Positions 16,796 through 25,606 are shown, counted from the stretch's first letter. The stretch: DNA of 38,911 nucleotides from an uncultured Fibrobacter sp. (GCA_934691725.1 CAKUTF010000027.1:1-38911); one strand, 5' to 3'. The notes: generated from the sequence alone by a model not told the origin. A program made the numbers and translations.

Positions 16796-18624
16796 CAGTC
16801 CAGCGTATGGACAAGCAGGCCGTCACGGAGTTTCGGTTCGAACCACGTGCTCTTCGGCGGCATGATTTCCCCCGCATCCGCAATGGCCATCAGCTGGTCG
16901 AGCGTCGTCGGATACATGGCGAACGCAACCGCCCATTCCCCGGAATCGACGCGCTTTTCCAGTTCGGAAAGTCCGCGGATTCCGCCGACAAAGTCGATAT
17001 TCTTCGCAGTCCGGGGGTCATCGACCCCGAAGAGCGGCTTCAGGACCAGCTTCTGGAGAAGCGCTACATCGAGGCTATCGACAGGTCCGAGATTTTGCAG
17101 AAATTCCGGTTTGAACGCGCAGGAATACCATTTTCCCTGCAGATACATGTTCACCACGTTCTGCTTTTCCGGGTGGGCCGCTGCGGACAGTTCGCTTACC
17201 GTGCAGACCTCGCCGAGCTTTTCCATGAACTGTTCCGGTGTGAGACCGTTCAAGTCCTTGAGGACGCGGTTGTAGTCCAAAATCTTGAGCTGGGTGCTGG
17301 GAAAAAGAATCGCAAGGTAGCGGTTGTATTCCTCAAAACCCGTATTGTTCGGATTCTGGGACGCCCGATATCCCGCAGCCCGGGCCCCCGCCGCGCTCCG
17401 GTGATGCCCGTCCGCGATATAGCTGACAGGGACTGAATCAAAAGCCCGACAGATCTTTTCGATTTCGGCATCGTCATCGATAATCCAGACAGTATGCCCG
17501 AATCCGTCGCCTTCCGTCACGAAATCGTAAACGGGCTTCCGGCGAATGATTTCTCCGAGAAGGGAGAACTGGCCGTTATCGCGGTAAGTGAGGAAAACGG
17601 GCCCCGTGTTGGAATTCGTCGCGAGGATGTGGCGCAGGCGGTCGTCTTCCTTGTCCTTGCGCGTCAGCTCGTGCTTCTTGATAATGCCGTCGAAATAATC
17701 CTTGGCGGGAACCGTGCAGACGAGCCCATACTGTTCCCGACCGTTCATCGTCTGGCGGTAAACGTAGAGACAGTCCTTCTTGTCGAAAGCGATGACGCCG
17801 TCCGCGATAAACTTGTCAAGATTTTCCTTCGCATGGGCATAGACCTTCGAATCGTAGGCATCGACGGAATCCGGCAGTTCCAGTTCGGCGCGCGTAATGC
17901 GCAGGTAGGAATAAGGAAGGCCCTTCGCCATTTCCTTCGCCTCTTCGCGGTCCATCACGTCGTAGGGAAGCGCGGAGATATCCTTCGCCTGGAGAGGGTT
18001 TACCGGTCGGAGTGCTTTGAACGGAAAGATATGCATGTGTTTTCCTTTTTGCTTGGCTTCTTTCAAGACGATTTCGTCTTCCGAGATCAGCTCGTGGATA
18101 TACCTGTTCTTCACCTGGATGTGCTTGCGCTTGCGGTAGGAGACGATAAAGTAGGCCGCAATCCCAAAGGCAAGTCCAAAGACAAAGGCGACAATCGTAA
18201 TTCCCAGGAGAAAGGCGAGCAGGTGTCCCGCGGCTTCGTTCCACAGTTTCGATACGACATCGGTCACGTTCCGGAACGAGACCCCTTCGATTTCCTTGAG
18301 AAAGTCAAACGAAATCTGCGCCGGCTGGAGAATCTTCTTGCCGATAAAGTAACCCGCCGGATAGAAGAAGCCGAACTGGGTCAGCGGATTCGCGACAAAC
18401 GAAGCGACCACTCCGGGAACCTTGGGGAGCTTGAAAAGCGCGCACACCGCGACGGTCAAAATGATAGCCACTCCGATGGTCGGCCAGATTCCGATGAAGA
18501 CGCCCGCAAAAACGGAAAGCGAAACAAGGAACGCATCCATGCGCTTGGGAAACATCCGGTTGAAATAGACGCGCGAAATGCGCTTGAAGCGGGACTCGTT
18601 CGATTTCTTTCGCCTGTTATTCAT
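16795..18624 (-). CDS. DUF2062-DUF1015 fusion protein
   Basis: Two families not normally joined are fused in this 609-aa protein. Residues about 10-165 are DUF2062-like: KRMDAFLVSLSVFAGVFIGI, WPTIGVAI, then VASFVANPLTQFGFFYPAGY, with membrane segments and a last TM near 138-162. Residues about 198-609 are a DUF1015-type cytoplasmic domain, starting HIFPFKALRPVN and including RHILATNSNTGPVFLTYRD and the motif SYIADGHHRSAAGARAAGYR (DGHHR at 405-409). DGHHR resembles the nucleotide-site motif of the ParB/sulfiredoxin-like superfamily, which includes free-serine kinases; this link is my inference. The ATG at 18624 has GGAGGT 9 nt upstream. It follows the MalG-like gene by 49 bp in the same direction. 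Confidence 0.78.
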   Translation of the reverse strand: MNNRRKKSNESRFKRISRVYFNRMFPKRMDAFLVSLSVFAGVFIGIWPTIGVAIILTVAVCALFKLPKVPGVVASFVANPLTQFGFFYPAGYFIGKKILQPAQISFDFLKEIEGVSFRNVTDVVSKLWNEAAGHLLAFLLGITIVAFVFGLAFGIAAYFIVSYRKRKHIQVKNRYIHELISEDEIVLKEAKQKGKHMHIFPFKALRPVNPLQAKDISALPYDVMDREEAKEMAKGLPYSYLRITRAELELPDSVDAYDSKVYAHAKENLDKFIADGVIAFDKKDCLYVYRQTMNGREQYGLVCTVPAKDYFDGIIKKHELTRKDKEDDRLRHILATNSNTGPVFLTYRDNGQFSLLGEIIRRKPVYDFVTEGDGFGHTVWIIDDDAEIEKICRAFDSVPVSYIADGHHRSAAGARAAGYRASQNPNNTGFEEYNRYLAILFPSTQLKILDYNRVLKDLNGLTPEQFMEKLGEVCTVSELSAAAHPEKQNVVNMYLQGKWYSCAFKPEFLQNLGPVDSLDVALLQKLVLKPLFGVDDPRTAKNIDFVGGIRGLSELEKRVDSGEWAVAFAMYPTTLDQLMAIADAGEIMPPKSTWFEPKLRDGLLVHTLD

Positions 18625-18673
18625 TCGTTTTGAACCTCCAAGGACCGGACACAAGATAGAAAATTTTGAAAGC

Positions 18674-20857
18674 CTAGCGATTCTTTTTCAAGACGCCACG
18701 CGCGACACTGCGCCCGCCGGGAAAACCGCGCAGCAGATGCCGTTGCATCAAAAGGAAAAGGACTAGCACGGGAAGCGTGGAAAGCGTCGCCGCAGCCATC
18801 ATCAGGTCGAAACGCGAACCGAACTGCCCGAAGAAGAGACGCATCCCGACGGGAATCGTCGCCGACGAAAGGTCGAGCGAGAAAACCCAGGCGAGCATCA
18901 GCTCGTCCCACGAAAGGATGAAGATATAGACGCCCGTTGTTAAAATTCCCGGAAGCGCCGACGGAAGCGCAACCCGGAAAAACGCGGAAAAGGGCGTACA
19001 GCCATCCATCAAGGCGGCTTCCTCGATTTCCCGTGGCTGCATCCGGAACACGTTAAAAAGGATCCAGGCAGCCATCGGAAGGAAAAGCGCCGAATAGAGC
19101 AGGATAATTCCGAGCTTTGAATTCAGCAGATGGACAGGCGTGTGGATCTGCAGATAGGAAAGAATCAAGAATGCCGGGATGAGGAAGAGAATGTTCGGAA
19201 TGACCTGGCTTGCGACAAGACCGCCGTTGAGAACATGGCGATGGCGAAACGACATGCGGGCAAGCCCGTATCCGGCAAGGGAACCGAGTAGAAGGCATAT
19301 CAGGACTGTCGATAAGCAGATAACAAGCGAGTTCGAAAGGAAGCGCCCGAAAGGAATCGTCCGCCACAGATCCTCGTAATTGCGGAAATGGAGGCGCATC
19401 CTTCCTTCGGGAAGCGTGTAGCGCTCTTCGACCTTTTCCGTTTTCATCCGGACGTTCGCAAGCATTCCGTTCTGCATCCCCACAAGAATATTTTTCCCGT
19501 CGATGAAAAGGCTCGTCGCCGTCCCGCCGACCGAAACGGATTTCTGCGCCTTCACCTCGGACAGCAAGTCCCAGAGGTTCATCGCGACAAGCCCGTCGGA
19601 AATGCCGAAAAAGACCTTGCCGTCAAAGCTCTTCACCGCCGAGATATCCGACGAAAACAGGCGGGAGTCCGCATAGAGCCGCTTCACTGCCTGTCCCGCC
19701 CGGAAATCAAAAAAGACGATTTCCCTGCCGCAGGAAAAAATCACCGAGCTGCGGTTCACGACCGAAATTCTCAGGTCGCGCCCGTTGTAAAAAGGAAGTC
19801 CCGACTCCCCGAAAGGATAGTTCGAAAGCACCTTTTTCGCCTCGATATCGACGAGCGAAAAGCCCTGGTCGTGCGCAACGAGGACTTCCCGGTCAGAGAC
19901 GTGCAAAATCCGCTGCACGGAACTCGAGGGAAGCCCGCTTTGCGGCGTCACCCAATGGATGACCTTTTCAGGACTGTCCTTTTCGACGATGGCGACTCCC
20001 GGAAAAGGTTCCCACCACATTCCCACGCACAGATACTTGCCGGCGACCGCGACCGAAACGCCGTGATCGCTTGCCGGAACGCGGTTCACCCAGATAGGCG
20101 TCCAGGATATCCGACGGTAAATGGTGAGCATCGAAGGAATCCGCTCCGCAAGGCACCAGCGGAAAAGTTCCCTGTTTTCAAAAGCGGTCCGGTTCCTTTT
20201 CTTGAAAAGCCTCCCGATAGCCGGATTCACCCAGTCCGTTTTTCCCTGCCACTCGGAAAGCACACGGGCGAGAAGCTTCGGTTTTTCGAGAATCCCGTTC
20301 AGCGAACCTATGAGCGCGCTGTCCCTCGGAAAAGGCTTTCCTGACACGTCCGCAAGCGTCCAAGTGGAATTTTCGACAAGCGGAACGGAATCGAGCATCG
20401 CGCCTAGCCTTGCAAACTCCTTTTCCGGAGTCTGGTTCGGTACAAAGCGGAACGGGGTGAAGTCGCTCCGTTCAAACGACTTCTTGAAATCGCGAAATGT
20501 CCAGGAGCGCTTTTTCTGCAACCGCAACGGATCGATCGAAAGAAGGCCTCCGTCCGAAGAAAACGCGTAAAGGCTAGAACTGTCGCGGGCGTACCCCACG
20601 GTTGTTGCACGCAGGTCGAGACTCTTCGGCGAATCATCGAGCGAGCCTTTCTCGAAGCGGTAAACCTGCCCGTGAAGCGTCCCGGCGACAAGAGCGCCGT
20701 CCGGAAATTTTTCGAAAAAGACGAGGTCGTTCGGGTAAGGGTCAGGGAGGATCTTCCCCTGCATGATTTCGCTCGCCCCGAGCAGCGAACTCCAAGCCAT
20801 CCACAAAAGCGGAAGGACGTTCAAAATGGCGAAAATCCATGCGAGAATCTTAACCAT
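18674..20857 (-). CDS. MalG-type ABC sugar permease with a large inserted periplasmic domain, propeller-like in part
   Basis: The C-terminal 235 residues are a standard carbohydrate ABC permease of the MalG type: NYEDLWRTIPFGRFLSNSL at 493, five TM segments, and the EAA loop EEAALMDGCTPFSAFFRVAL with PSALPGI (about 612-638), which docks on the ATPase. TM1 is at 3-26. Between them lie about 460 residues where the family normally has a short loop. This insert has strand-rich repeats such as GALVAGTLHGQVYRFEKG, SLYAFSSDGGLLSIDP, GKVFFGISDGLVAMNLWD and GKNILVGMQNGMLANVRM; SGLPSSSVQRILHV (307-320) followed by SDREVLVAHDQGFSLVDI matches the pattern of two-component-regulator propeller repeats. By the topology of the family the insert faces the periplasm. 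It overlaps the MalF-like gene by 8 nt. Confidence 0.85.
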   Translation of the reverse strand: MVKILAWIFAILNVLPLLWMAWSSLLGASEIMQGKILPDPYPNDLVFFEKFPDGALVAGTLHGQVYRFEKGSLDDSPKSLDLRATTVGYARDSSSLYAFSSDGGLLSIDPLRLQKKRSWTFRDFKKSFERSDFTPFRFVPNQTPEKEFARLGAMLDSVPLVENSTWTLADVSGKPFPRDSALIGSLNGILEKPKLLARVLSEWQGKTDWVNPAIGRLFKKRNRTAFENRELFRWCLAERIPSMLTIYRRISWTPIWVNRVPASDHGVSVAVAGKYLCVGMWWEPFPGVAIVEKDSPEKVIHWVTPQSGLPSSSVQRILHVSDREVLVAHDQGFSLVDIEAKKVLSNYPFGESGLPFYNGRDLRISVVNRSSVIFSCGREIVFFDFRAGQAVKRLYADSRLFSSDISAVKSFDGKVFFGISDGLVAMNLWDLLSEVKAQKSVSVGGTATSLFIDGKNILVGMQNGMLANVRMKTEKVEERYTLPEGRMRLHFRNYEDLWRTIPFGRFLSNSLVICLSTVLICLLLGSLAGYGLARMSFRHRHVLNGGLVASQVIPNILFLIPAFLILSYLQIHTPVHLLNSKLGIILLYSALFLPMAAWILFNVFRMQPREIEEAALMDGCTPFSAFFRVALPSALPGILTTGVYIFILSWDELMLAWVFSLDLSSATIPVGMRLFFGQFGSRFDLMMAAATLSTLPVLVLFLLMQRHLLRGFPGGRSVARGVLKKNR

Positions 20858-21788
20858 TCAGCGTATCCCTAGCAAAAGCCCGATACCAGAAATTCACGCA
20901 AAGGAGCATAAAAAGCATCATCAGCGTACCGAGTGCCGCACCCGCACCGAAATTCCATGTCGAAAAAGACGTCCGGTAAAGATAGGTCATCATCAAATCG
21001 CCGAACTTTCCCGGAAAACCCGCCCCGTTCCCGAACATCATCGCGACGAGATTGAAGCTATACATATTGATGACCAAGGTTTCCAGGATGACCAGGGCGA
21101 GGACAGGCCTAAGCATCGGAAGCGTAATCCGAAGGAAACGGTCACGAAGCGGGACTCCATCGAGTTCAGCCGCCTCGTAGATGTCGCGCGGAATTGCGGC
21201 AAGCCCAGAAAGGAACATCATCATGCAAAACGGCCAGTTGCGCCAGATAGCCGGAACGATAATCGCCCAGATGGTATTCGGGCCGGTAAGCCAGTTGGGC
21301 TTGATGAGCGTCCCGTCTGCGCCGTATTTCCAGACCGCGCCGAACAGTCCGGAAATCCAGTCCCAATGGAGAAAGTCAAAGAGAATCATGTTCACGATTC
21401 CCTCGTCCTGCTGCCACATGAACCCCCAGAGCAGTCCGGCGATATAGGTAGGGACAACCCACGAAACCATCAGCATGGTCCGGACTATTCCAGCCGTCGG
21501 AAAATTTTGCGAGACGAGAAGCGCGCCGAAAAGACCTAGAAAAATGCATCCGCCCGAAACGCAGACCGTATAGAGGAGCGTGTTGCGGATAGCGTCGAAA
21601 AGTCCCTCGCCCGAAGCGGAAGAAACCGCCGAGACAAAATTCCCTACCCGGAACTGTACGCCGGAAAAGTCCGATGCGCCAGGCTCCACGGAGAAAAACG
21701 GCAGGACGACGCCAAACAGGACCGGCACAAAAAAGAAAGCCGACAGGAAAAGGAGAAAAGGCAAGACAAACAGGTAACGGCGTTCCAT
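20850..21788 (-). CDS. MalF-type ABC sugar permease
   Basis: This is a 312-aa inner-membrane permease of the carbohydrate ABC importer group (MalF/UgpA-like). It has six TM segments, starting YLFVLPFLLFLSAFFFVPVL. The EAA loop is DIYEAAELDGVPLRDRFLRI followed by TLPMLRPVL, the contact point for the ATPase. The start shares one base with the stop of the binding-protein gene (TGATG); the end overlaps the MalG-like gene. Together with the neighbouring ATPase, binding lipoprotein and MalG-like subunit it makes a complete importer; the sugar is not evident from sequence. Confidence 0.93.
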   Translation of the reverse strand: MERRYLFVLPFLLFLSAFFFVPVLFGVVLPFFSVEPGASDFSGVQFRVGNFVSAVSSASGEGLFDAIRNTLLYTVCVSGGCIFLGLFGALLVSQNFPTAGIVRTMLMVSWVVPTYIAGLLWGFMWQQDEGIVNMILFDFLHWDWISGLFGAVWKYGADGTLIKPNWLTGPNTIWAIIVPAIWRNWPFCMMMFLSGLAAIPRDIYEAAELDGVPLRDRFLRITLPMLRPVLALVILETLVINMYSFNLVAMMFGNGAGFPGKFGDLMMTYLYRTSFSTWNFGAGAALGTLMMLFMLLCVNFWYRAFARDTLNG

Positions 21789-23140
21789 CAGTCGCCCCTT
21801 TGCCGCCGGATGAAACGGTTGATTTCCCCGTCCGCCGCCCGGATTTCGGCAAGGATTTCCTTTTCCGGCCAGACATTTTCCGGGCTAGAGGTTATCAGGT
21901 CGAAAATGTTCCCGAAGCGGCGCAAAAGGATTTCCGTTTCGATTTCGCCCCAGTAGGGAACCGCCGGGTAGGAACGCAAATGGAAAATCATCTGCTGGAA
22001 AACCTCCCTCCGTGAGTCTTCCTTGAAAAAGGGATACTCGTAAGCCGAAAGAAGCGCCGGCAGAAATCCCGTCACGCGGGCGAGCGAAAGCTGGACATCG
22101 GATCGGGCGGAAAGATACTTGACAAGCGCCATCGCCGCGCGCCTGTGCGGAGAAAAACGAAAGACGGAAAGGTTCGAACCACCGGCAAAATAATACGGTT
22201 CCTTGCCGGGAGGCGCAGACGGCGGCAGCATACAGGAATAGTTTCTCGCCGTGACATTCTTTGACGAGCCGCCCAAAAAACGGGGGCTGTCCAGGTAAAG
22301 CGTCTTGTTCGTCACGTCAAACCAGAAAGCGAGCCGACCTTCGTCAAAATCCATGCTGACCTGGCTCGTGTTCCTCGAAAGATTCCGCCGGCTATTCAAT
22401 CCGTCGCGAACAAGCCCCAGATAAAACAAAATTCCGTTTTCGCTTTCCTTCGAAGCGAGCCGGCTTTCACGGGCCGTCGAATCGAGAAAATCCCCGCCCG
22501 CCCCCCAGATCCAAGGCGCAAAGTTGTGGATGACATTCCAGTCGTGCTTTCCGGGATAGCCTATCGGGGAAATCGGGAGACCTTCGATATTCAGGTTCGC
22601 CTTCCGAATCTGCGAAAGCGCGCTTCGGAAATCGTTCCTGTTCCGGATTTTTTGCGGATCGATGCCGACTTTCGAAAGAACGTCCCTCCGAAAATAGAGC
22701 GGTCGCACATCCAAAAACCAGGGAACGGACGTCACATGGTTTTCGCCGACAGGCTTTGCGAACTTCATGGAAACGGGAGCAAAAATGGAATCCCCGCCGG
22801 AAACGTCTATCAGGGAATCCAGCGGAAGAAGTGCGCCCATCGCCGAAATCGTCGCGGCCCAGGTCGTCGGCATCTGGACAACGTCGGGACCGCTCTGGGT
22901 CGAAGCAGCCGCGGTAATCCGCGTCCATGCAACGCTCCAGTCGAGAACGGTCACCTGTACCTCGATTCCCGGATTTTCCTGTTCGAAATTGCGCAACAGG
23001 TGCTGCATGTCCGTCAACGGGTCCGGGCTGTTCGGCATAATCCAGAACTGCAGAACTTCCTTTTTTTCCGAATCGTCCGATGCGCACCCGAAAAGCAGAA
23101 AAGCGAAAATAACCGCCAGGATGTTTTGGAATGTGCGCAT
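21788..23140 (-). CDS. Sugar-binding lipoprotein of an ABC importer (solute-binding protein family 1)
   Basis: The 450-aa protein begins with a lipoprotein signal (lipobox LFGC, Cys at 19). The mature part has the family 1 binding-protein features: VLQFWIMPNSPDPLTDMQHL, then FEQENPGIEVQVTVLDWSVA, SGPDVVQMPTTWAATISAMG and VPWFLDVRPLYFRRDVLSKV, and near the end ALVKYLSARSDVQLSLARVT. It should capture a sugar or oligosaccharide in the periplasm and pass it to the MalF/MalG-like permeases. I chose the ATG at 23140, which overlaps the ATPase stop as TGATG; a GTG at 23152 is possible. Confidence 0.92.
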   Translation of the reverse strand: MRTFQNILAVIFAFLLFGCASDDSEKKEVLQFWIMPNSPDPLTDMQHLLRNFEQENPGIEVQVTVLDWSVAWTRITAAASTQSGPDVVQMPTTWAATISAMGALLPLDSLIDVSGGDSIFAPVSMKFAKPVGENHVTSVPWFLDVRPLYFRRDVLSKVGIDPQKIRNRNDFRSALSQIRKANLNIEGLPISPIGYPGKHDWNVIHNFAPWIWGAGGDFLDSTARESRLASKESENGILFYLGLVRDGLNSRRNLSRNTSQVSMDFDEGRLAFWFDVTNKTLYLDSPRFLGGSSKNVTARNYSCMLPPSAPPGKEPYYFAGGSNLSVFRFSPHRRAAMALVKYLSARSDVQLSLARVTGFLPALLSAYEYPFFKEDSRREVFQQMIFHLRSYPAVPYWGEIETEILLRRFGNIFDLITSSPENVWPEKEILAEIRAADGEINRFIRRQRGD

Positions 23141-24231
23141 CAGCGGATACACGCCCCGGTCGAAATGTCAAACAGGCGGAGATTTTTTTCGGAGAGCGAA
23201 AGATAAATCTTTTCCCCAACAGCAAAGCGCTTTCCGGGCGGGACGCGTACGACAAGGCTCAGGTCGTTCACCTGCGCATAGACCAGCGTTTCGTAGCCTA
23301 GATGTTCCAAGACCTCGATGGTCGCGCAAATCGCATCCGGCGAAGCCTGCGCCACCGTAAAGAATTCGGGCCGGACACCGACTAGCAACCGGGGAAAGTC
23401 CCGGAACATTTTTCCGAAGTCCTCCGACACCGGAAAAAGAAAGGCGGCCTTTTCGAAAAAAAGCCCTTCGGGCGTCCACTGCGCGGCGAAGAGGTTCATC
23501 GGCGGAACTCCGATAAAACTCGCGACAAACTCGTTTTCGGGATGCTCGTAAAGTTCCATCGGCGTCCCCGCCTGCTGGATTTTCCCACCGGCGAGGCAGA
23601 CAATCCGGTCGCCCATCGTCATCGCCTCGGTCTGGTCGTGCGTTACAAAGACCATCGTCGCCTGCAAGCGGGAATGCAAACGCCCGAGCTCGACGCACAT
23701 CTGGTTTTTCATCTTGGCGTCAAGTCCCGAAAGCGGCTCGTCAAAGAGGAAAATCTTCGGTTTCCGCACAAGGGCGCGCCCGAGCGCAACCCGCTGCCTC
23801 TGCCCGCCGGAAAGGTGCTTGGGTTTCCGGTCAAGTATCGGTTCCAAATCCAGAATCTCGACAGCCTCGCGGATGCGTTCGCGGATTTCCGTCGCCGAAT
23901 AGTTTCCCTTGATCCGCAGCCCGAACTCCAGATTGCCGCGCACGGTCAAGTGCGGGTAGAGCGCATGGCTCTGGAAGACCATCGCAATATCGCGATCCTT
24001 CGGTTCCAGGTTCTTCGCGTCCTTCCCGTGCAAGAAAAGGCTCCCGGAAGAGGGCGATTCCAGCCCGGCTATCATCCGGAGCACCGAAGACTTTCCACAA
24101 CCCGAAGGTCCGACAAGAACGACAAATTCCCCCTCCCGGATCGAAAGCGAAAGGTCGTTCACGGCAAGGACGTTCCCCGGATATTCCTTGGAAACATGCG
24201 AAAGCTCGATCGCTATTCGGGAATCCGCCAT
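23140..24231 (-). CDS. ABC importer ATPase, UgpC/MalK/MsmX type
   Basis: This 363-aa ATPase energises the sugar importer. Walker A GPSGCGKSS (41-49), Q-loop MVFQSHALYPH, signature LSGGQRQRVALGRAL (140 on), Walker B IFLFDEPLSGLD (160 on) and H-loop VTHDQTEAMTMGDR are intact. The C-terminal 130 residues are the regulatory OB-fold (TOBE) domain of the MalK group, with GVPPMNLF and LLVGVRPEFF. It starts 1 bp after the stop of the receiver-like gene and its stop overlaps the binding-protein start. In some bacteria MalK-type ATPases serve several importers; here the full set is adjacent. Confidence 0.95.
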   Translation of the reverse strand: MADSRIAIELSHVSKEYPGNVLAVNDLSLSIREGEFVVLVGPSGCGKSSVLRMIAGLESPSSGSLFLHGKDAKNLEPKDRDIAMVFQSHALYPHLTVRGNLEFGLRIKGNYSATEIRERIREAVEILDLEPILDRKPKHLSGGQRQRVALGRALVRKPKIFLFDEPLSGLDAKMKNQMCVELGRLHSRLQATMVFVTHDQTEAMTMGDRIVCLAGGKIQQAGTPMELYEHPENEFVASFIGVPPMNLFAAQWTPEGLFFEKAAFLFPVSEDFGKMFRDFPRLLVGVRPEFFTVAQASPDAICATIEVLEHLGYETLVYAQVNDLSLVVRVPPGKRFAVGEKIYLSLSEKNLRLFDISTGACIR

Positions 24232-24232
24232 T

Positions 24233-24721
24233 TTACTCCTTCAAGGCGTCCTCGTCGAAACTTTCATCGATTCCGCCCAGTTCGCTTTCGGACTTCGGCT
24301 TCTCGACTTCGAAAAGCTTGCGGAGCGGCTCGATCTTGTAGCGGTTCCGTTCCTCGGGAAGCGTGAACGGGGCGAGGTTCAGGGCAACGAGAATCGAATT
24401 CGGGTAATTGTTCACCTTCTTGACAAACTCCGATTCCGAACAACCTTCATTGTAAAAATCCACGACGAAAGTGTCCCAGAGTTCCTCGTCAAGCTTCTGG
24501 AGAGCCTCGGCTTCGGTAGCAACGCCTTCCACAAAGGCTCCGGTCAAAAGCCCAGAAACCACCTCGATGGCGCAATTTCTGCGGTTTTCGTCACCTTCCC
24601 AGAGAAGGATCCGTCGAGAGCTGTAATCGCGCGGTTTCAGAGCGCTTTCGATATTGTCCTCGTTCGTAAATTCGGGGATTTCCTGGTCCAGGAGATCGTC
24701 AAAGTTCTGTTTGTCCGGCAT
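24233..24721 (-). CDS. Degenerate receiver-domain protein
   Basis: The ATG at 24721 has AAGGAG 4 nt upstream, giving 162 aa. Residues about 36-120 look like a CheY-type receiver: RRILLWEGDENRRNCAIEVV in place of the usual LxVDD, a helix EAEALQKLDEELWD, then TFVVDFYNEGCSESEFVK, where Asp88 sits 43-44 residues after Asp44/Glu45, the CheY spacing. The conserved Thr/Ser and Lys of switching receivers are not seen (SILVALNLAPF instead), so it may be a pseudo-receiver. The tail is acidic. There is no output domain. It lies between thiM and the importer ATPase (1 bp before the latter), so it may tune the importer, but this is inference from context. Confidence 0.65.
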   Translation of the reverse strand: MPDKQNFDDLLDQEIPEFTNEDNIESALKPRDYSSRRILLWEGDENRRNCAIEVVSGLLTGAFVEGVATEAEALQKLDEELWDTFVVDFYNEGCSESEFVKKVNNYPNSILVALNLAPFTLPEERNRYKIEPLRKLFEVEKPKSESELGGIDESFDEDALKE

Positions 24722-24741
24722 AAAACTCCTTTTTGATGAAT

Positions 24742-25533
24742 TTAACAAAAAATTCCGTCGATGTCCGCATCCGAAAGGTTCGTGAGCGCATCTAAAAATT
24801 CCACCTGCATGCTTCCCGTTCCCCGAGCGGTCTTCCCCGCGATTCCACCCGCAATTCCCATCGTCGCCATGCCGCAGACGGCAGCGAGAAACATATCGTC
24901 CGCGCAGGCGGCAAAGGCACCGAGTATCGCCGTTGCCGTGCATCCCATGCCCGTGACGCGTCCCATCAGGGGATGCCCATAGGGAATGCGCTCCACGCGT
25001 ATCCCGTCGCTCACGACATCGACGGCTCCGCTCACGACCACGACCGCCCCGGTTTCCTTCGCAAGTTCCGTCGCAAAGGAAAGCGCCTCGTCCGAAGACG
25101 TCGTGCTATCGACACCCTTGGTCCTTGTTCCCGCCTTGGCCAGAGCCATAATCTCGGAAGCGTTACCGCGGACAATCGAAGGCTTCAGCTCCGAAAGAAT
25201 CTTCGAGCAGACCTCGAGCCTGTAAGGCGTCGCCCCGGCGCCGACCGGATCGAAAACGATGGGAATGTTTTTCGCCATCGCGGATTTCCCGGCGACAAGC
25301 ATCGAATCCACCCACGCCCTTTCAAGGGTCCCGATATTTAAAACCAACGCCGAAGCGATACTCGTCATGTCGGCGACCTCGTCTATCGAATGCGCCATCA
25401 CGGGAGACGCCCCAATGGCAAGAAGCGCGTTTGCCGTATTGTTCATCACGACAAAGTTCGTGATGTTGTGGACCAGCGGCGACGCGGAACGGACGCCCGC
25501 GATGGCCTTTTTCAAAACATCCTTGGAAAGCAT
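24742..25533 (-). CDS. thiM: Hydroxyethylthiazole kinase
   Basis: ThiM phosphorylates 4-methyl-5-(2-hydroxyethyl)thiazole in thiamine salvage. The 263-aa sequence is typical: SPLVHNITNFVVMNNTANAL near the start, ASPVMAHSIDEV, IPIVFDPVGAGATPYR, VRGNASEIMALA and GRVTGMGCTATAILGAFAA with the catalytic Cys near the end. It lies 20 bp upstream of the receiver-like gene on the same strand. No TPP riboswitch precedes it: only 73 bp separate it from mdh, and these hold the mdh terminator. No other thiamine gene is in the window. Confidence 0.95.
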   Translation of the reverse strand: MLSKDVLKKAIAGVRSASPLVHNITNFVVMNNTANALLAIGASPVMAHSIDEVADMTSIASALVLNIGTLERAWVDSMLVAGKSAMAKNIPIVFDPVGAGATPYRLEVCSKILSELKPSIVRGNASEIMALAKAGTRTKGVDSTTSSDEALSFATELAKETGAVVVVSGAVDVVSDGIRVERIPYGHPLMGRVTGMGCTATAILGAFAACADDMFLAAVCGMATMGIAGGIAGKTARGTGSMQVEFLDALTNLSDADIDGIFC

Positions 25534-25552
25534 AAGAAATCCTTGATTTTAC

Positions 25553-25584
25553 AAAAAAAACACCCCAGATGGAATCCCGGGGTG
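25553..25584 (-). terminator. Rho-independent terminator between mdh and thiM
   Basis: On the minus strand the stem CACCCC (25584-25579) pairs with GGGGTG (25566-25561), with a further GAT/ATC pairing inside, and is followed by eight Us. It lies 22 bp past the mdh stop. It leaves about 20 bp before thiM, too little for a usual promoter, so thiM either relies on read-through or on a promoter inside the mdh end. Confidence 0.85.
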
Positions 25585-25606
25585 AATCGTTTAAAAGCGA
25601 TAACGC

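Noticed and set aside
24722..24943. N-terminal extension of the receiver-like protein (to 236 aa)
   Set aside because: It overlaps the thiM coding sequence in another frame; the ATG at 24721 has a strong ribosome binding site and starts right after thiM.
25534..25606. TPP riboswitch upstream of thiM
   Set aside because: The gap is 73 bp and is filled by the mdh terminator; no THI-box core (CTGAGA, ACCTGATCTG-like) is seen.
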